In this document: piece by piece, positions 6,785 to 14,220 of the stretch | How the letters are laid out: each line of letters opens with the position of its first letter | How positions within the stretch are numbered: position 1 is the first letter of the stretch | NCBI GenBank assembly: GCA_018368345.1 | Contig: JAGZEK010000023.1 | Coordinates: 1-15,257 of the forward strand | DNA from: Collinsella sp. | GTDB taxonomy: Bacteria > Actinomycetota > Coriobacteriia > Coriobacteriales > Coriobacteriaceae | DNA length: 15,257 nt | Direction: 5' to 3' | The notes under the pieces: generated by a model | The model's input: only the letters and a program-made list of their open reading frames with translations | What the model was told of the DNA's origin: nothing | Databases searched by the model: none | Translations under genes and position numbers: made by a program

Positions 6785-6874
6785 ACCGTTCACGGAGTTA
6801 CACCCCCTCTAAACCAATATAAACCCGCAGGTCAAGAGTTTACAGGGGGTTTACCATCTAGAACCGCGAACGGT
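6785..6874. promoter_or_regulatory. nested inverted repeats in the aguR-aguB divergent promoter
   Basis: TACACCCCCTCTAAAC (6799-6814) faces GTTTACAGGGGGTTTA (6838-6853). As inverted copies they match at 14 of 16 positions. Outside them ACCGTTCACGG (6785-6795) faces CCGCGAACGGT (6864-6874), matching at 10 of 11. The centre holds TATAAA (6818-6823, plus) and, in reverse, TATATT (6821-6816, minus), which could serve as -10 elements for aguR and aguB with the C-rich sites near each -35. Membrane LuxR-type AguR is known to activate aguB in lactic acid bacteria. These arms are the natural candidates for its binding sites here, which is an inference. Confidence 0.6.
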
Positions 6875-6991
6875 ATACGGCTATGCTGTATCTCGGCGCC
6901 TAATCCGCAATGAAACGAAGGGTTGAGACGTCTATATCCCACAAGGTATACAGAGCTCGGCCATAGAATAAATGAGATGGGACGGTGGCAG

Positions 6992-7957
6992 ATGAACACC
7001 CTGATGTTCTTCTATACCCTAGCGATACTCGTGATCTGTATTGTGACGGCGGTGCTCTCGCTTGCCGCCTATGCCTCATCTCGTCGACGCTTCTTTATCT
7101 ATGGCAGCGGCGTATTTATCTGCTATGCCATCGAGATGACCGAGATTTTCTTTTTTGAATACACGCTGCAAAACCAGAGTTTTCCAGCCAGCGACTATTA
7201 CTCAATTACCATGCCTGTGTTGCGGACCTTTGTGGCGACCGCTTCGCAGGCTTTTATTTGGCTCATTGCCATGGATTTGCTCGACAAGCATTCAAAAAAG
7301 CAGTTTGTCATTCCCGTCGCAACGTTCTTGCTGAGCGAGCTGCTGATTATCGTCGCTGTCCCCTACGGCCCCATTCATCAATGGCTCTACTACACGATGC
7401 GTCAGGTATTCCTTGTTTTCGTGGGGCTATATATCTTTTGGACGGCACGCAAGAGCACGCAAGTCGAGCTGAAGGCACGCGTTAACAACCAACGAAAGCA
7501 CCTGATTATCGGCGCTATTCTGGTCGGTTGCATCGTTGCCGAGGATTTCTACAACATTCTGATTGTCCCCATGAGTCTGGCGCCCTCTTGGCTGCAACTA
7601 TATCTGTCCGAGCGCAACTTTAGCGAAAACGTCTTTGCCTGCTACTTTGCGATTCTGCTGATCATCTACTCCTACCACGTGCTTTCAATCCGCATGCAGG
7701 AGGCGCCCGAGGAAAAGAACGTCAGCGATCTTGATCGACACATCGAAGAGCAGATGCCCTTCTATCGCAACGCCTACAAGCTCTCCAACCGTGAGACCGA
7801 AGTTATGCGTCTGGTCGTACTGGGCAAATCGAACCAAGAGATCGCTGACGAGCTATTCCTTGCCGTGGGCACCGTCAAGACCCACATCCACAACATCCTG
7901 GTCAAAACCGAACAGCAAAACCGCACGACGCTCATCCTCCACTTTTGGAAGCGATAA
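6992..7957 (+). CDS. aguR: membrane-bound LuxR-type regulator of the agmatine cluster (AguR-like)
   Basis: From the ATG at 6992 the product is 321 residues. Seven hydrophobic segments lie at about 5-27, 33-57, 73-96, 104-124, 130-151, 170-192 and 212-233. A short linker leads to a LuxR-type helix-turn-helix at 262-321 (LSNRETEVMRLVVLGKSNQE, then VGTVKTHIHNILVK). A 7-TM plus LuxR-HTH one-component sensor, divergent from aguB, is the architecture described for AguR of Enterococcus and Lactococcus, where it senses agmatine and activates aguBDAC. It probably does the same here. The start is uncertain. An in-frame ATG at 6977 and a TTG at 6923 exist, but 6992 begins just before the first membrane segment. 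The stop lies inside a terminator hairpin. Confidence 0.85.
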   Translation: MNTLMFFYTLAILVICIVTAVLSLAAYASSRRRFFIYGSGVFICYAIEMTEIFFFEYTLQNQSFPASDYYSITMPVLRTFVATASQAFIWLIAMDLLDKHSKKQFVIPVATFLLSELLIIVAVPYGPIHQWLYYTMRQVFLVFVGLYIFWTARKSTQVELKARVNNQRKHLIIGAILVGCIVAEDFYNILIVPMSLAPSWLQLYLSERNFSENVFACYFAILLIIYSYHVLSIRMQEAPEEKNVSDLDRHIEEQMPFYRNAYKLSNRETEVMRLVVLGKSNQEIADELFLAVGTVKTHIHNILVKTEQQNRTTLILHFWKR

Positions 7958-7994
7958 CCTGCCAAAAAGGGACAGGTTTATTTTGGCAGGTTTT
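7956..7994 (+). terminator. intrinsic terminator of aguR
   Basis: AACCTGCCAAAA (7956-7967) pairs perfectly with TTTTGGCAGGTT (7981-7992). The loop is 13 bases and TTTTATC continues after the GC part. The hairpin begins within the aguR stop codon (7955-7957). Confidence 0.8.
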
Positions 7995-8010
7995 ATCTGG
8001 GCAAACGCCA

Positions 8011-8051
8011 AAAACCGCCGCGAGGGAGTTACTTTCCCTCGCGGCGGTTTT
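8011..8051. terminator. bidirectional terminator, 17-bp stem
   Basis: Bases 8011-8027 pair perfectly with 8035-8051. The stem has AAAA on the left edge, CCGCCGCGAGGGA in the body and TTTT on the right, with a 7-base loop. A-tract and T-tract on opposite sides make it work in both directions, between aguR and the ABC permease. Confidence 0.85.
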
Positions 8052-8065
8052 CTAGCAGTAAAACC

Positions 8066-8184
8066 AAGTGAGTAGGCTTTTGGCGGGATGCCGAGCACAC
8101 CTCAAAACGCCACAGCCCTGACCTGCGATTTTATTGAGCACTTGCCGCGATGTGCTCGGCAGATCCAAAAAAGCCTACTCACTT
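8066..8184. repeat. palindromic repeat element (copy 2 of the dispersed repeat)
   Basis: The left arm 8066-8099 (AAGTGAGTAGGCTTTT, then GCCGAGCACA) is the inverted copy of the right arm 8151-8184 (TGTGCTCGGC, then AAAAGCCTACTCACTT). The outer 16 and inner 10 bases of the arms match exactly; 8 bases between them differ. The right half, 8127-8190, matches 91-154. Terminator hairpins flank it on both sides. It encodes nothing visible and resembles a REP- or MITE-like intergenic palindrome. Confidence 0.7.
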
Positions 8185-8213
8185 GCATCTGAGATGCTCT
8201 AGATACGCAAAAT

Positions 8214-8250
8214 ACCGCCGCGAAGGGAGCTGGACTCCCTTCGCGGCGGT
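8214..8250 (-). terminator. terminator of the ABC transporter operon
   Basis: Bases 8214-8229 pair perfectly with 8235-8250 around the loop CTGGA. In the minus direction the stem is followed by TATTTTGC. It lies 36 bases after the permease stop. Its stem, ACCGCCGCGAAGGGAG, is nearly the same as that of the terminator at 8011-8051. Confidence 0.8.
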
Positions 8251-8286
8251 TATTCGCTCTGATTTTGCGACGGTTTTGCCCGCTTG

Positions 8287-10524
8287 TTACTCGCTGTAGC
8301 GGGTGGCGATGGCAGCTTGTACCATGCCGGCGCTCATGAGGTACGTTACCAAGAAGTAGCCACCATAGGCCGCCAGGAAAATCGCGCAGGTGAGGCCCAC
8401 GGTGCCGGCGATGCTCATATCGCCGAATACGCTCACCAGCTCGATGATCACCTTGAGCGCCACAAAGGAGTGCGCCAAGCCCACTGCCAGCGGGAACAGG
8501 AAGAACACCGCTTGCTGCGCCATCACCGAATGGCGAATCTGGCGGTCGTCACAGCCGATCTGTGCCAGCACACGATAGCTGCGGCTGCCGTCGGCCACAT
8601 TGGAGAGCTGCTGGATCGATAGAATTGCCGCGCACGCAACGACCAGTACAAAGCCAATGTAGATGGCCAGATAGCTAATCATGCCGTTCATCTGCGCTGC
8701 TTGCGTGTACATCTCGGAACGCGTGATGAAGACTCCCCACGACCCCGGCTCCTTGCCGTCAACGAGCAGATTATCGAGCAAGGTGTATTTAATGCTCTCG
8801 TCTGCCTCGGTCGTATCCATACCCTGTTTGTAATTAACGAGCAGATTACTGGAATACGGTTGCAGATTAAGCTGGGACAGCAGCTCATCGGCTACGACCA
8901 CGGTACCGGGATTGCTGCCCATCGCCGAGTTGGCGATGGCCGCCGTGTCCTCGTCCGACTTATCGGTTGCGGGCTTGAGCGTATGTCCGCCCAAGGTAAG
9001 GGCATGGCCGCCAGCCATATACTTGGTGTACAGGTCGCCCAGCTCACCGCCCATATCACACGTGAGCAGATACTGGTCGCGGCCAATGCTCACCGGCTCC
9101 TCGCCCATCATCTGGCGCAGTTTGTTGTACTGGCTCGCCGGCGTCACATACAGACCCATCGCATCGGCGTTGCTTCCCTCGAGCGCCTTGGGAAGCTTTT
9201 CGCCCATGGCCTTGCACATCTCACCCGCCACCACCGAGGGGCCCGAGCCGCCAAGCGGGTAACTCAGATACGAATCGATCTGCACATGCTCACCGGCAAC
9301 ATCGGCGATATTGACCTTCTTGCCGGTCTCGTCGTTGTTGTCCGCCGACTTGCCCTTAATACCGTCTGCAACGTTATCGGGATCTTTACGATCGCCATGC
9401 CATGCAGCGTACAAATCGACCGTTGCATCGGCCAGCACCATGCGATCGGCCTCAGACGGATTGACATACTCCTTGTAGTAGTCGAGCGTTTCGGGCGTGT
9501 AATAGACATACGTCTGAGACACGTCAACAGGGTTATAGCGCTCCAGGTTTTCGTTCATCACGTTGGCAATCGACATACCGCAGGTCACCGAGGTAATGGC
9601 CAAAAACAGAATCATCGCGATGACGCCCATCGAAAAGCACACCGTGTTGACCTTGGCCGCAAGCTGGCGCACGGTAAACATGTTGAGGCCGCGCCAGTAC
9701 ACGCCGCGCAGGCTCTGCAGCAGCTTGATGAGCATGCCTGAGAGTCCCCAGAACAGCGCAAAGGTACCCACTGTAACCATAGCGGTCGTAATGCCAAACT
9801 GGCTCATGGCCTCTTGCAGCTTGCTGTCCGTCGCAGTCAGCGGGAACCCATCACGTAGCAGACGGTAATAGGCCACGCCCACAAGCGCCACGCCCACGGC
9901 AAAGATGGCAATCGCGATCCAGGGGTTGCGCGTCTTGATGCTCTCGTTGCGACGCTCGGCACCCATGAGCTCAATGAGCCTGGTGCGACGCACGGCGCGA
10001 AGGTTCAGCAGTAGCGTAAGCACAAACATTACGAGCATGCAGGCAAGGGTCAGGTTGAACGCATGCACCGAGAAAAAGAAGTGGAAATTAGCGATCTGTG
10101 TCTTAAAGAGCGAGGCCGTAAAGAATGTCATGAGCTGGGAGAGTCCCACACCCAGCACAATGCCGACGACAAAGGCCACGACCGAGACGATCACGGTCTC
10201 GAGCGCCATGATCGTGGCGACGCGCCCGCGCCCCATGCCGAGCACCTGGTACAGGCCAAACTCCTTCTTGCGGCGTTTCATGATGAAGTTATTGGCATAC
10301 ACCATCAAAAAGGCCATGACACCGGCCAAAAAGTACGTCAGGTAGCCGAGCATGCTGCCCATAACCTGCGCCAAGCCCTTTTCATCGATTCCGGCGATGT
10401 CGACCTGCATCGAGATGGTGTTAAAGGCATAGAAGACCGTGACGCCCAAGGTGAGCGTCAAAAGGTAGACGAGGTAGTCGCGGCCGGCGCGGCGGACGTT
10501 GCCCCAAGCGAGTTTACAGAGCAT
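8287..10524 (-). CDS. ABC transporter permease, BceB/FtsX type
   Basis: A 745-residue membrane protein with about ten hydrophobic segments. One lies near residues 15-37 (DYLVYLLTLTLGVTVFYAFN), and six more follow by about residue 315. A large, mostly polar domain of about 290 residues comes next, then three C-terminal segments (VVACAAILSI, FFLFPLAVGLAHSF, AAYGGYFLVTYL). A big outside domain between TM7 and TM8 is typical of BceB-type permeases, which act with a BceA ATPase in peptide-antibiotic resistance or sensing. The ATG at 10524 is preferred: it has GAGGG upstream and homologues usually begin like MLCKLAWGNVRR. A GTG at 10536 would add four residues. The gene overlaps the ATPase by 11 bases, implying coupled translation. 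No two-component system is adjacent, so the substrate is unknown. Confidence 0.9.
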   Translation of the reverse strand: MLCKLAWGNVRRAGRDYLVYLLTLTLGVTVFYAFNTISMQVDIAGIDEKGLAQVMGSMLGYLTYFLAGVMAFLMVYANNFIMKRRKKEFGLYQVLGMGRGRVATIMALETVIVSVVAFVVGIVLGVGLSQLMTFFTASLFKTQIANFHFFFSVHAFNLTLACMLVMFVLTLLLNLRAVRRTRLIELMGAERRNESIKTRNPWIAIAIFAVGVALVGVAYYRLLRDGFPLTATDSKLQEAMSQFGITTAMVTVGTFALFWGLSGMLIKLLQSLRGVYWRGLNMFTVRQLAAKVNTVCFSMGVIAMILFLAITSVTCGMSIANVMNENLERYNPVDVSQTYVYYTPETLDYYKEYVNPSEADRMVLADATVDLYAAWHGDRKDPDNVADGIKGKSADNNDETGKKVNIADVAGEHVQIDSYLSYPLGGSGPSVVAGEMCKAMGEKLPKALEGSNADAMGLYVTPASQYNKLRQMMGEEPVSIGRDQYLLTCDMGGELGDLYTKYMAGGHALTLGGHTLKPATDKSDEDTAAIANSAMGSNPGTVVVADELLSQLNLQPYSSNLLVNYKQGMDTTEADESIKYTLLDNLLVDGKEPGSWGVFITRSEMYTQAAQMNGMISYLAIYIGFVLVVACAAILSIQQLSNVADGSRSYRVLAQIGCDDRQIRHSVMAQQAVFFLFPLAVGLAHSFVALKVIIELVSVFGDMSIAGTVGLTCAIFLAAYGGYFLVTYLMSAGMVQAAIATRYSE

Positions 10525-11299
10525 CGGAGCCCTCACCGCCCATCATGGCAACGACCTCCATAATGCGGTCGAAGAACTCTCGGCGGTCGGTGTCGCCGCG
10601 GCGCAGCTCGGTGAAGATCTTGCCGTCGCGGATAAACAGCACACGGCTCGTATAGCTGGCGGCAAAGCTGTCGTGCGTGACCATGAGCACCGTGGCGCGC
10701 AGGCGGCGATTGAGGGCCTCCAGGCTCTCGAGCAGCAGACGAGCGCTTTTAGAATCGAGGGCGCCGGTGGGCTCGTCGGCCATGATCATGGTGGGGTCGG
10801 TGACGAGCGCGCGGGCCGCGGCAACGCGCTGCTGCTGACCGCCGGACATCTGGTAGGGATACTTGTCGAGCACCTGACTGATAGACAGACGCGCGGCCAC
10901 ATCCTGCACGCGGGTCGAGATCTCTGCCGAGTTTGTGCGGGCAATGGTGAGCGGCAGGGCGATGTTCTCGCGTGCCGTGAGCGTATCGAGCAGGTTGGAG
11001 TCCTGGAAGATAAAGCCGAGCTCTTCGCGGCGGAACTGCGAAAGCTTAGCCTGCTTCATGCGCGTCACGTCCTGGCCGTTGATGCGGATGGTGCCGCTCG
11101 TGGCGCTATCGATGGTCGACACGCAGTTGAGCAACGTCGACTTGCCCGAGCCCGAAGCGCCCATGATGCCAACAAATTCGCCGCGGTTGACGGTAAAGCT
11201 GACGTCGTTGAGCGCACGGGTCACGTTGCCCAGCGCTCCATATACCTTTTCGAGATGCGCGACCTCCAGTACCGGGGTCGCCATGTGCGTGGTTTGCAT
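10514..11299 (-). CDS. ABC transporter ATP-binding protein, BceA/LolD/MacB type
   Basis: A 261-residue cytoplasmic ATPase with all motifs: Walker A GASGSGKST (47-55), Q-loop Q99 (GFIFQDSNLL), signature MSGGQQQR (151-158), Walker B MIMADEPTGALD (171-182) and switch H209 (VTHD). MADEPTGALD and the short chain fit the group that pairs with FtsX/BceB-like permeases. The ATG at 11299 has AAAGGA 7 bases upstream. The stop overlaps the permease start by 11 bases, so the two form one operon. It powers the permease; whether for export, flippase-like action or antibiotic detoxification cannot be told from sequence. Confidence 0.93.
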   Translation of the reverse strand: MQTTHMATPVLEVAHLEKVYGALGNVTRALNDVSFTVNRGEFVGIMGASGSGKSTLLNCVSTIDSATSGTIRINGQDVTRMKQAKLSQFRREELGFIFQDSNLLDTLTARENIALPLTIARTNSAEISTRVQDVAARLSISQVLDKYPYQMSGGQQQRVAAARALVTDPTMIMADEPTGALDSKSARLLLESLEALNRRLRATVLMVTHDSFAASYTSRVLFIRDGKIFTELRRGDTDRREFFDRIMEVVAMMGGEGSDAL

Positions 11300-11382
11300 A
11301 CCGAGTCCTTTCTTGCGATTAGTCTACGGCATCTATAGTCGCAAGAAGACGAGTCGGCTACCATCGATATGGCTTACGCTTG

Positions 11383-11400
11383 CCTTACCGTTGTGTAAGG
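11383..11400. promoter_or_regulatory. small palindrome in the ABC/Nudix-Vsr divergent spacer
   Basis: CCTTAC-CGTTGT-GTAAGG is a perfect 6-bp inverted repeat in the 148-base region between two divergent genes. No T-run follows it. It could be an operator for either gene, but the regulator is not identifiable and no convincing -10/-35 pair was found beside it. Confidence 0.3.
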
Positions 11401-11447
11401 TAGGGGTAGCTAGCCTGCCACGTGATGATATTGAGAGAGGACTCCTG

Positions 11448-12434
11448 TTGAAGACTGTTCATGTTGCCGCTGGGATCATTCGCAAAGAAGGATCCGATGA
11501 GCTGCTTGCCGTGCAGCGCGGCTACGGCGACATGCAAGGACTTTGGGAATTCCCGGGCGGCAAGCTCATGCGCGGCGAGACACCCGAAGACGCCGTGCGC
11601 CGCGAGCTCATGGAAGAGCTGCAGGTAAAAGTTACCAACCTGCGCGATCTCTATACCGTTGAGTATGACTACCCCGATTTTCATCTCTCCATGGAGTGCT
11701 ACTACTGCTCGCTCGCCGATGAATCCGATGAGCCTCAGAAACATGACCGACAGCTCGATATCCGCTGGATTCCGCGCGCCTCGCTTGCCACGGTGGAATG
11801 GATGCCCGCCGACAAGGGGCTTATCGATGCCCTGATTGAGCTGAAGGAAGATCGGCTTGAGGCTAACGCCGCCAACGACACCGAGTCCACCACAGCCGAC
11901 GAGCCCGTTACCAAACCCAAGCGCGCACCTAAGCGCCGCAGCAAAAAGCGCCCCAAGCCCGGCCTGCTCGACGGCATCGACACCTCGGACCTTTCCGCCG
12001 ACGAGCGTGAACTCGTGCGCCGTCGCGCCGCTATAAAAAAGTCCATGAAGGGCAACAAACGCGCCAACACCAAGCCCGAGCTGCTTGTACGCCAGCGCCT
12101 GCGAGCCGCTGGCCTCACGGGCTATCGCTTGGAATGGAAGGTGCCTGGCAAGCCCGATATCGCCTTCCCCGGGCGCAAGATCGCCATCTTCGTCAACGGC
12201 TGCTTTTGGCATCGCTGCCCCAAGTGCAACCCCAGCCGGCCCAAGCGCAACGTTGAGTTTTGGGAGGCAAAGTTCCGCCGCAACGTCGAGCGCGACCGCG
12301 CCGCCGTGGCAGCGCTTACCGAAATGGGCTGGACGCCCATAACCATCTGGGAATGCGAGCTCAAAAAAGACTGCATCGACGCCACGATGGAAAAGGTCAT
12401 CGAGCAGGTGCGCGCCGCCGCACCGCAGCGCTAG
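11448..12434 (+). CDS. Nudix (MutT-like) hydrolase fused to a Vsr-type DNA endonuclease domain
   Basis: A single 328-residue frame carries two DNA-maintenance domains. Residues 1-135 are MutT-like: WEFPGGKL, then the Nudix box from G38 with E44, R52, E53, E56 and E57 (G replaced by Q59). MutT enzymes remove oxidised or damaged dNTPs. Residues 136-195 are a Lys/Arg-, Pro- and acid-rich linker. Residues 196-328 match the Vsr very-short-patch mismatch endonuclease family: NTKPELLVRQRLRA, PGKPDI with the metal-binding D237, VNGCFWHRCPKC (249-260), FRRNVERDR and WECEL (301-305). The His next to GCFWH that serves in catalysis in E. coli Vsr is Asn here (N250). The TTG start at 11448 follows GAGAGGA at about 6 bases and directly precedes the Nudix fold; longer starts would run back through the ABC ATPase gene. 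No cytosine methylase gene is nearby. Confidence 0.87.
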   Translation: MKTVHVAAGIIRKEGSDELLAVQRGYGDMQGLWEFPGGKLMRGETPEDAVRRELMEELQVKVTNLRDLYTVEYDYPDFHLSMECYYCSLADESDEPQKHDRQLDIRWIPRASLATVEWMPADKGLIDALIELKEDRLEANAANDTESTTADEPVTKPKRAPKRRSKKRPKPGLLDGIDTSDLSADERELVRRRAAIKKSMKGNKRANTKPELLVRQRLRAAGLTGYRLEWKVPGKPDIAFPGRKIAIFVNGCFWHRCPKCNPSRPKRNVEFWEAKFRRNVERDRAAVAALTEMGWTPITIWECELKKDCIDATMEKVIEQVRAAAPQR

Positions 12435-12689
12435 GAACGAGCCGTCCACACGCCCCACACAGGCGAGCCACATCCACGTCACAAACCTTAGAAAAGCCCT
12501 TAAGTCCAAAACCTTTCAAGAGTGTTACTCGATAGCTTTGACCTGCGGTTTCATCGCAACGTCAAACCTCATTAAGCTTTTCTTTAGCGATTCTTTGCAA
12601 CAGCCGCGGCATAATGCTGCCAACGCACGGGACCTAGCAGCATACCCCGAGCGCAATCTTTTGGTGGACATCGAGGAGGCCGTATAAGC

Positions 12690-12899
12690 ATGCATTCTTC
12701 CAATGCCGTAGCACGGCAGCCATCCCCAAAACATGCAGACCTTTTCTCCTTCCCCCCGACACAGAGAGACGGCCTCCTCGACTCCCCCACCACAAAACCC
12801 AAACGCTCTGCAGACCAACACCTCAACCTGCAGACATCCTTCGAAAAACTCCAAGCCTCACTAGACCAGGCATTCCCCAACCAAGCCCGGGCATACTAA
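12690..12899 (+). CDS. small hypothetical protein, 69 aa
   Basis: The ATG at 12690 follows GAGGAGG at a spacing of about 10 bases, somewhat long. The product is polar, rich in Pro, Ser, Lys and Gln, without membrane segment, Cys or known domain. The C-terminal third (HLNLQTSFEKLQASLDQAF) could form an amphipathic helix. CATAAT at 12612-12617 is a possible -10 without a clear -35. Codon use is less GC3-biased than in the large genes, which weakens the case. A palindrome begins about 70 bases after the stop. Confidence 0.35.
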   Translation: MHSSNAVARQPSPKHADLFSFPPTQRDGLLDSPTTKPKRSADQHLNLQTSFEKLQASLDQAFPNQARAY

Positions 12900-12969
12900 T
12901 CCCCCATCAGCAAAGAAGCCCTGGCGCCCCACCCCCTTTCCGCCCCAACGCCACAAGGGCGATTGAGCA

Positions 12970-13114
12970 GGGCCGTCCGGAAACGGAAAAGGGCCTATCT
13001 CTCAGAACATTCCGCAGGACGGAGGAAGCCCCGCAGCGCGTAGCGCGCGGCGGGGCTTCCGACATGTCCGAGGACGTTCTGAGAGATAGGCCCTTTTCCG
13101 TTTCCGGACGGCCC
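12970..13114. repeat. very long palindrome: perfect 39-bp inverted repeat with inner hairpin
   Basis: Bases 12970-13008 are the exact reverse complement of 13076-13114, with no mismatch. Inside, GGAAGCCCCGC (13024-13034) pairs with GCGGGGCTTCC (13050-13060), and GCGCG/CGCGC pairs again around a TAG loop. The stem contains AAAAGGGCC/GGCCCTTTT. It begins 24 bases after the aldolase stop and lies between convergent genes, so it probably ends transcription from both sides. A perfect 39-bp arm is far longer than a terminator needs, which suggests a mobile or recently gene-converted palindromic element. Confidence 0.85.
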
Positions 13115-13138
13115 GGTGGGATCAGAGTACCCTTGCTG

Positions 13139-13996
13139 TTACTCTGCTTTGCCCACAGAGTTGAGGTTGGTCATGCGGATCTTAACCAGCTCGGTAATCT
13201 CGCGCATGCCCTCCTTGGCCGGCTTCTTGGGGTCGAAGCAGGCGGGGTTCTCGGCCATGTAGGCCATGAAGCCCTTGGTGTAGGCCTGACGCAGCTCGGT
13301 GGCGTAGTTAACCTTGCAGATGCCGTTCTTCACGGCCTCGGCGACCTGCTCATCGGGCACACCGGAGGTACCGTGCAGAACCAGCGGCACGTCGACGGCG
13401 TCGCGGATGGCCTTGACCACGGACTGCTCGATGTGCGGATCGCTCGTGTACACGCCGTGGCTGGTGCCAACGCCAATGGCCAGCGAGGTGCAGCCGGTGC
13501 GCTCGACGAACTCCTTGGCCTCGGCCGGATCGGTGTAGGGGCTCTCGCCCTCAACCGCGGGACCGTCGTCCTCCTTGCCGCCAACCTTACCGAGCTCAGC
13601 CTCGACGGGCACGCCCATGGCGCGGCCAGCGTCGGCGACGGACTTGGTCAGGGCGATGTTGTCCTCGAAGGACTCGTGCGAGCCGTCGATCATAACGGAG
13701 GTGTAGCCCGTGCGGAAAGCCTGCATGCAGCGGTCATAGCCATCGCCGTGATCGAGGTGCAGGGCGACGGGCACGGAAGCGCGCTCGGCGGCAGCCTTGA
13801 CCATGCCGTAGAAGTAATCCAGGCCAGCGGTCTTGATGGTGCCCGGGGTGGTCTGCATGATGACGGGGGACTTGGTCTCCTCGGCAGCGGCCAGAACGGC
13901 CATAACAAACTCGAGGTTCTCGACGTTGAACGCGCCAACAGCGTAGTGGCCGGCCTGAGCGTCCTTGAGCATCTTTTCGGTGGTAACAAGTGCCAT
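13139..13996 (-). CDS. class II fructose-bisphosphate (or tagatose-bisphosphate) aldolase
   Basis: This zinc-dependent cytosolic enzyme reversibly splits a ketohexose bisphosphate into dihydroxyacetone phosphate and glyceraldehyde 3-phosphate. The 285-residue product has the usual length of FbaA/GatY/KbaY proteins. Motifs: ALHLDHGD (78-85) with D82 and zinc ligand H83, VMIDGSH (101-107), EAELG with E134, GTSHGVYT with H180, and VLHGTSGVPDE with H208. The common HGGSG loop reads HGTSG. The ATG at 13996 has GGAG 9 bases upstream and begins at the natural N-terminus MALVTTEKML. It is divergent from a DeoR-family regulator, so it may be sugar-regulated. Substrate choice between fructose, tagatose and a related sugar cannot be settled here. 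Confidence 0.92.
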   Translation of the reverse strand: MALVTTEKMLKDAQAGHYAVGAFNVENLEFVMAVLAAAEETKSPVIMQTTPGTIKTAGLDYFYGMVKAAAERASVPVALHLDHGDGYDRCMQAFRTGYTSVMIDGSHESFEDNIALTKSVADAGRAMGVPVEAELGKVGGKEDDGPAVEGESPYTDPAEAKEFVERTGCTSLAIGVGTSHGVYTSDPHIEQSVVKAIRDAVDVPLVLHGTSGVPDEQVAEAVKNGICKVNYATELRQAYTKGFMAYMAENPACFDPKKPAKEGMREITELVKIRMTNLNSVGKAE

Positions 13997-14220
13997 GAGC
14001 GTTTGCTCCTCTCCCTCGCCCGCATCTGGACATCGGGCGTAGTTGATCACAAGGCGTTTTACCTTGCGTTTTGCTGCGCCCATTGTATGAAAATCGACGG
14101 CGTCGCACATATGAGATATCACCGGCACACAGGTCAAGAAGCTCGTTTTTGAAAAGCAAACGGAAGAGATTCGCATCGGATTCCTCTATACGACATTGAA
14201 GTTTTCAAGCGAATCATCTT

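Noticed and set aside
10935..11447. Longer N-terminus for the Nudix-Vsr protein
   Set aside because: It would run antisense through the ABC ATPase gene and its promoter. The TTG at 11448 has a ribosome binding site and precedes the Nudix fold.
12525..12880. Minus-strand frames opposite the 12690 ORF
   Set aside because: No ribosome binding sites or recognisable motifs, and they overlap each other. The plus-strand ORF at least has GAGGAGG.
12970..13114. Pair of IS terminal repeats
   Set aside because: No transposase fits within the 145 bases, and the arms face each other across a 67-base loop that is itself a hairpin, so a palindromic element is a better reading.
13064..14152. Long forward frame opposite the aldolase
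   Set aside because: It starts inside the large palindrome and runs antisense to all aldolase motifs; composition is that of an antisense shadow.
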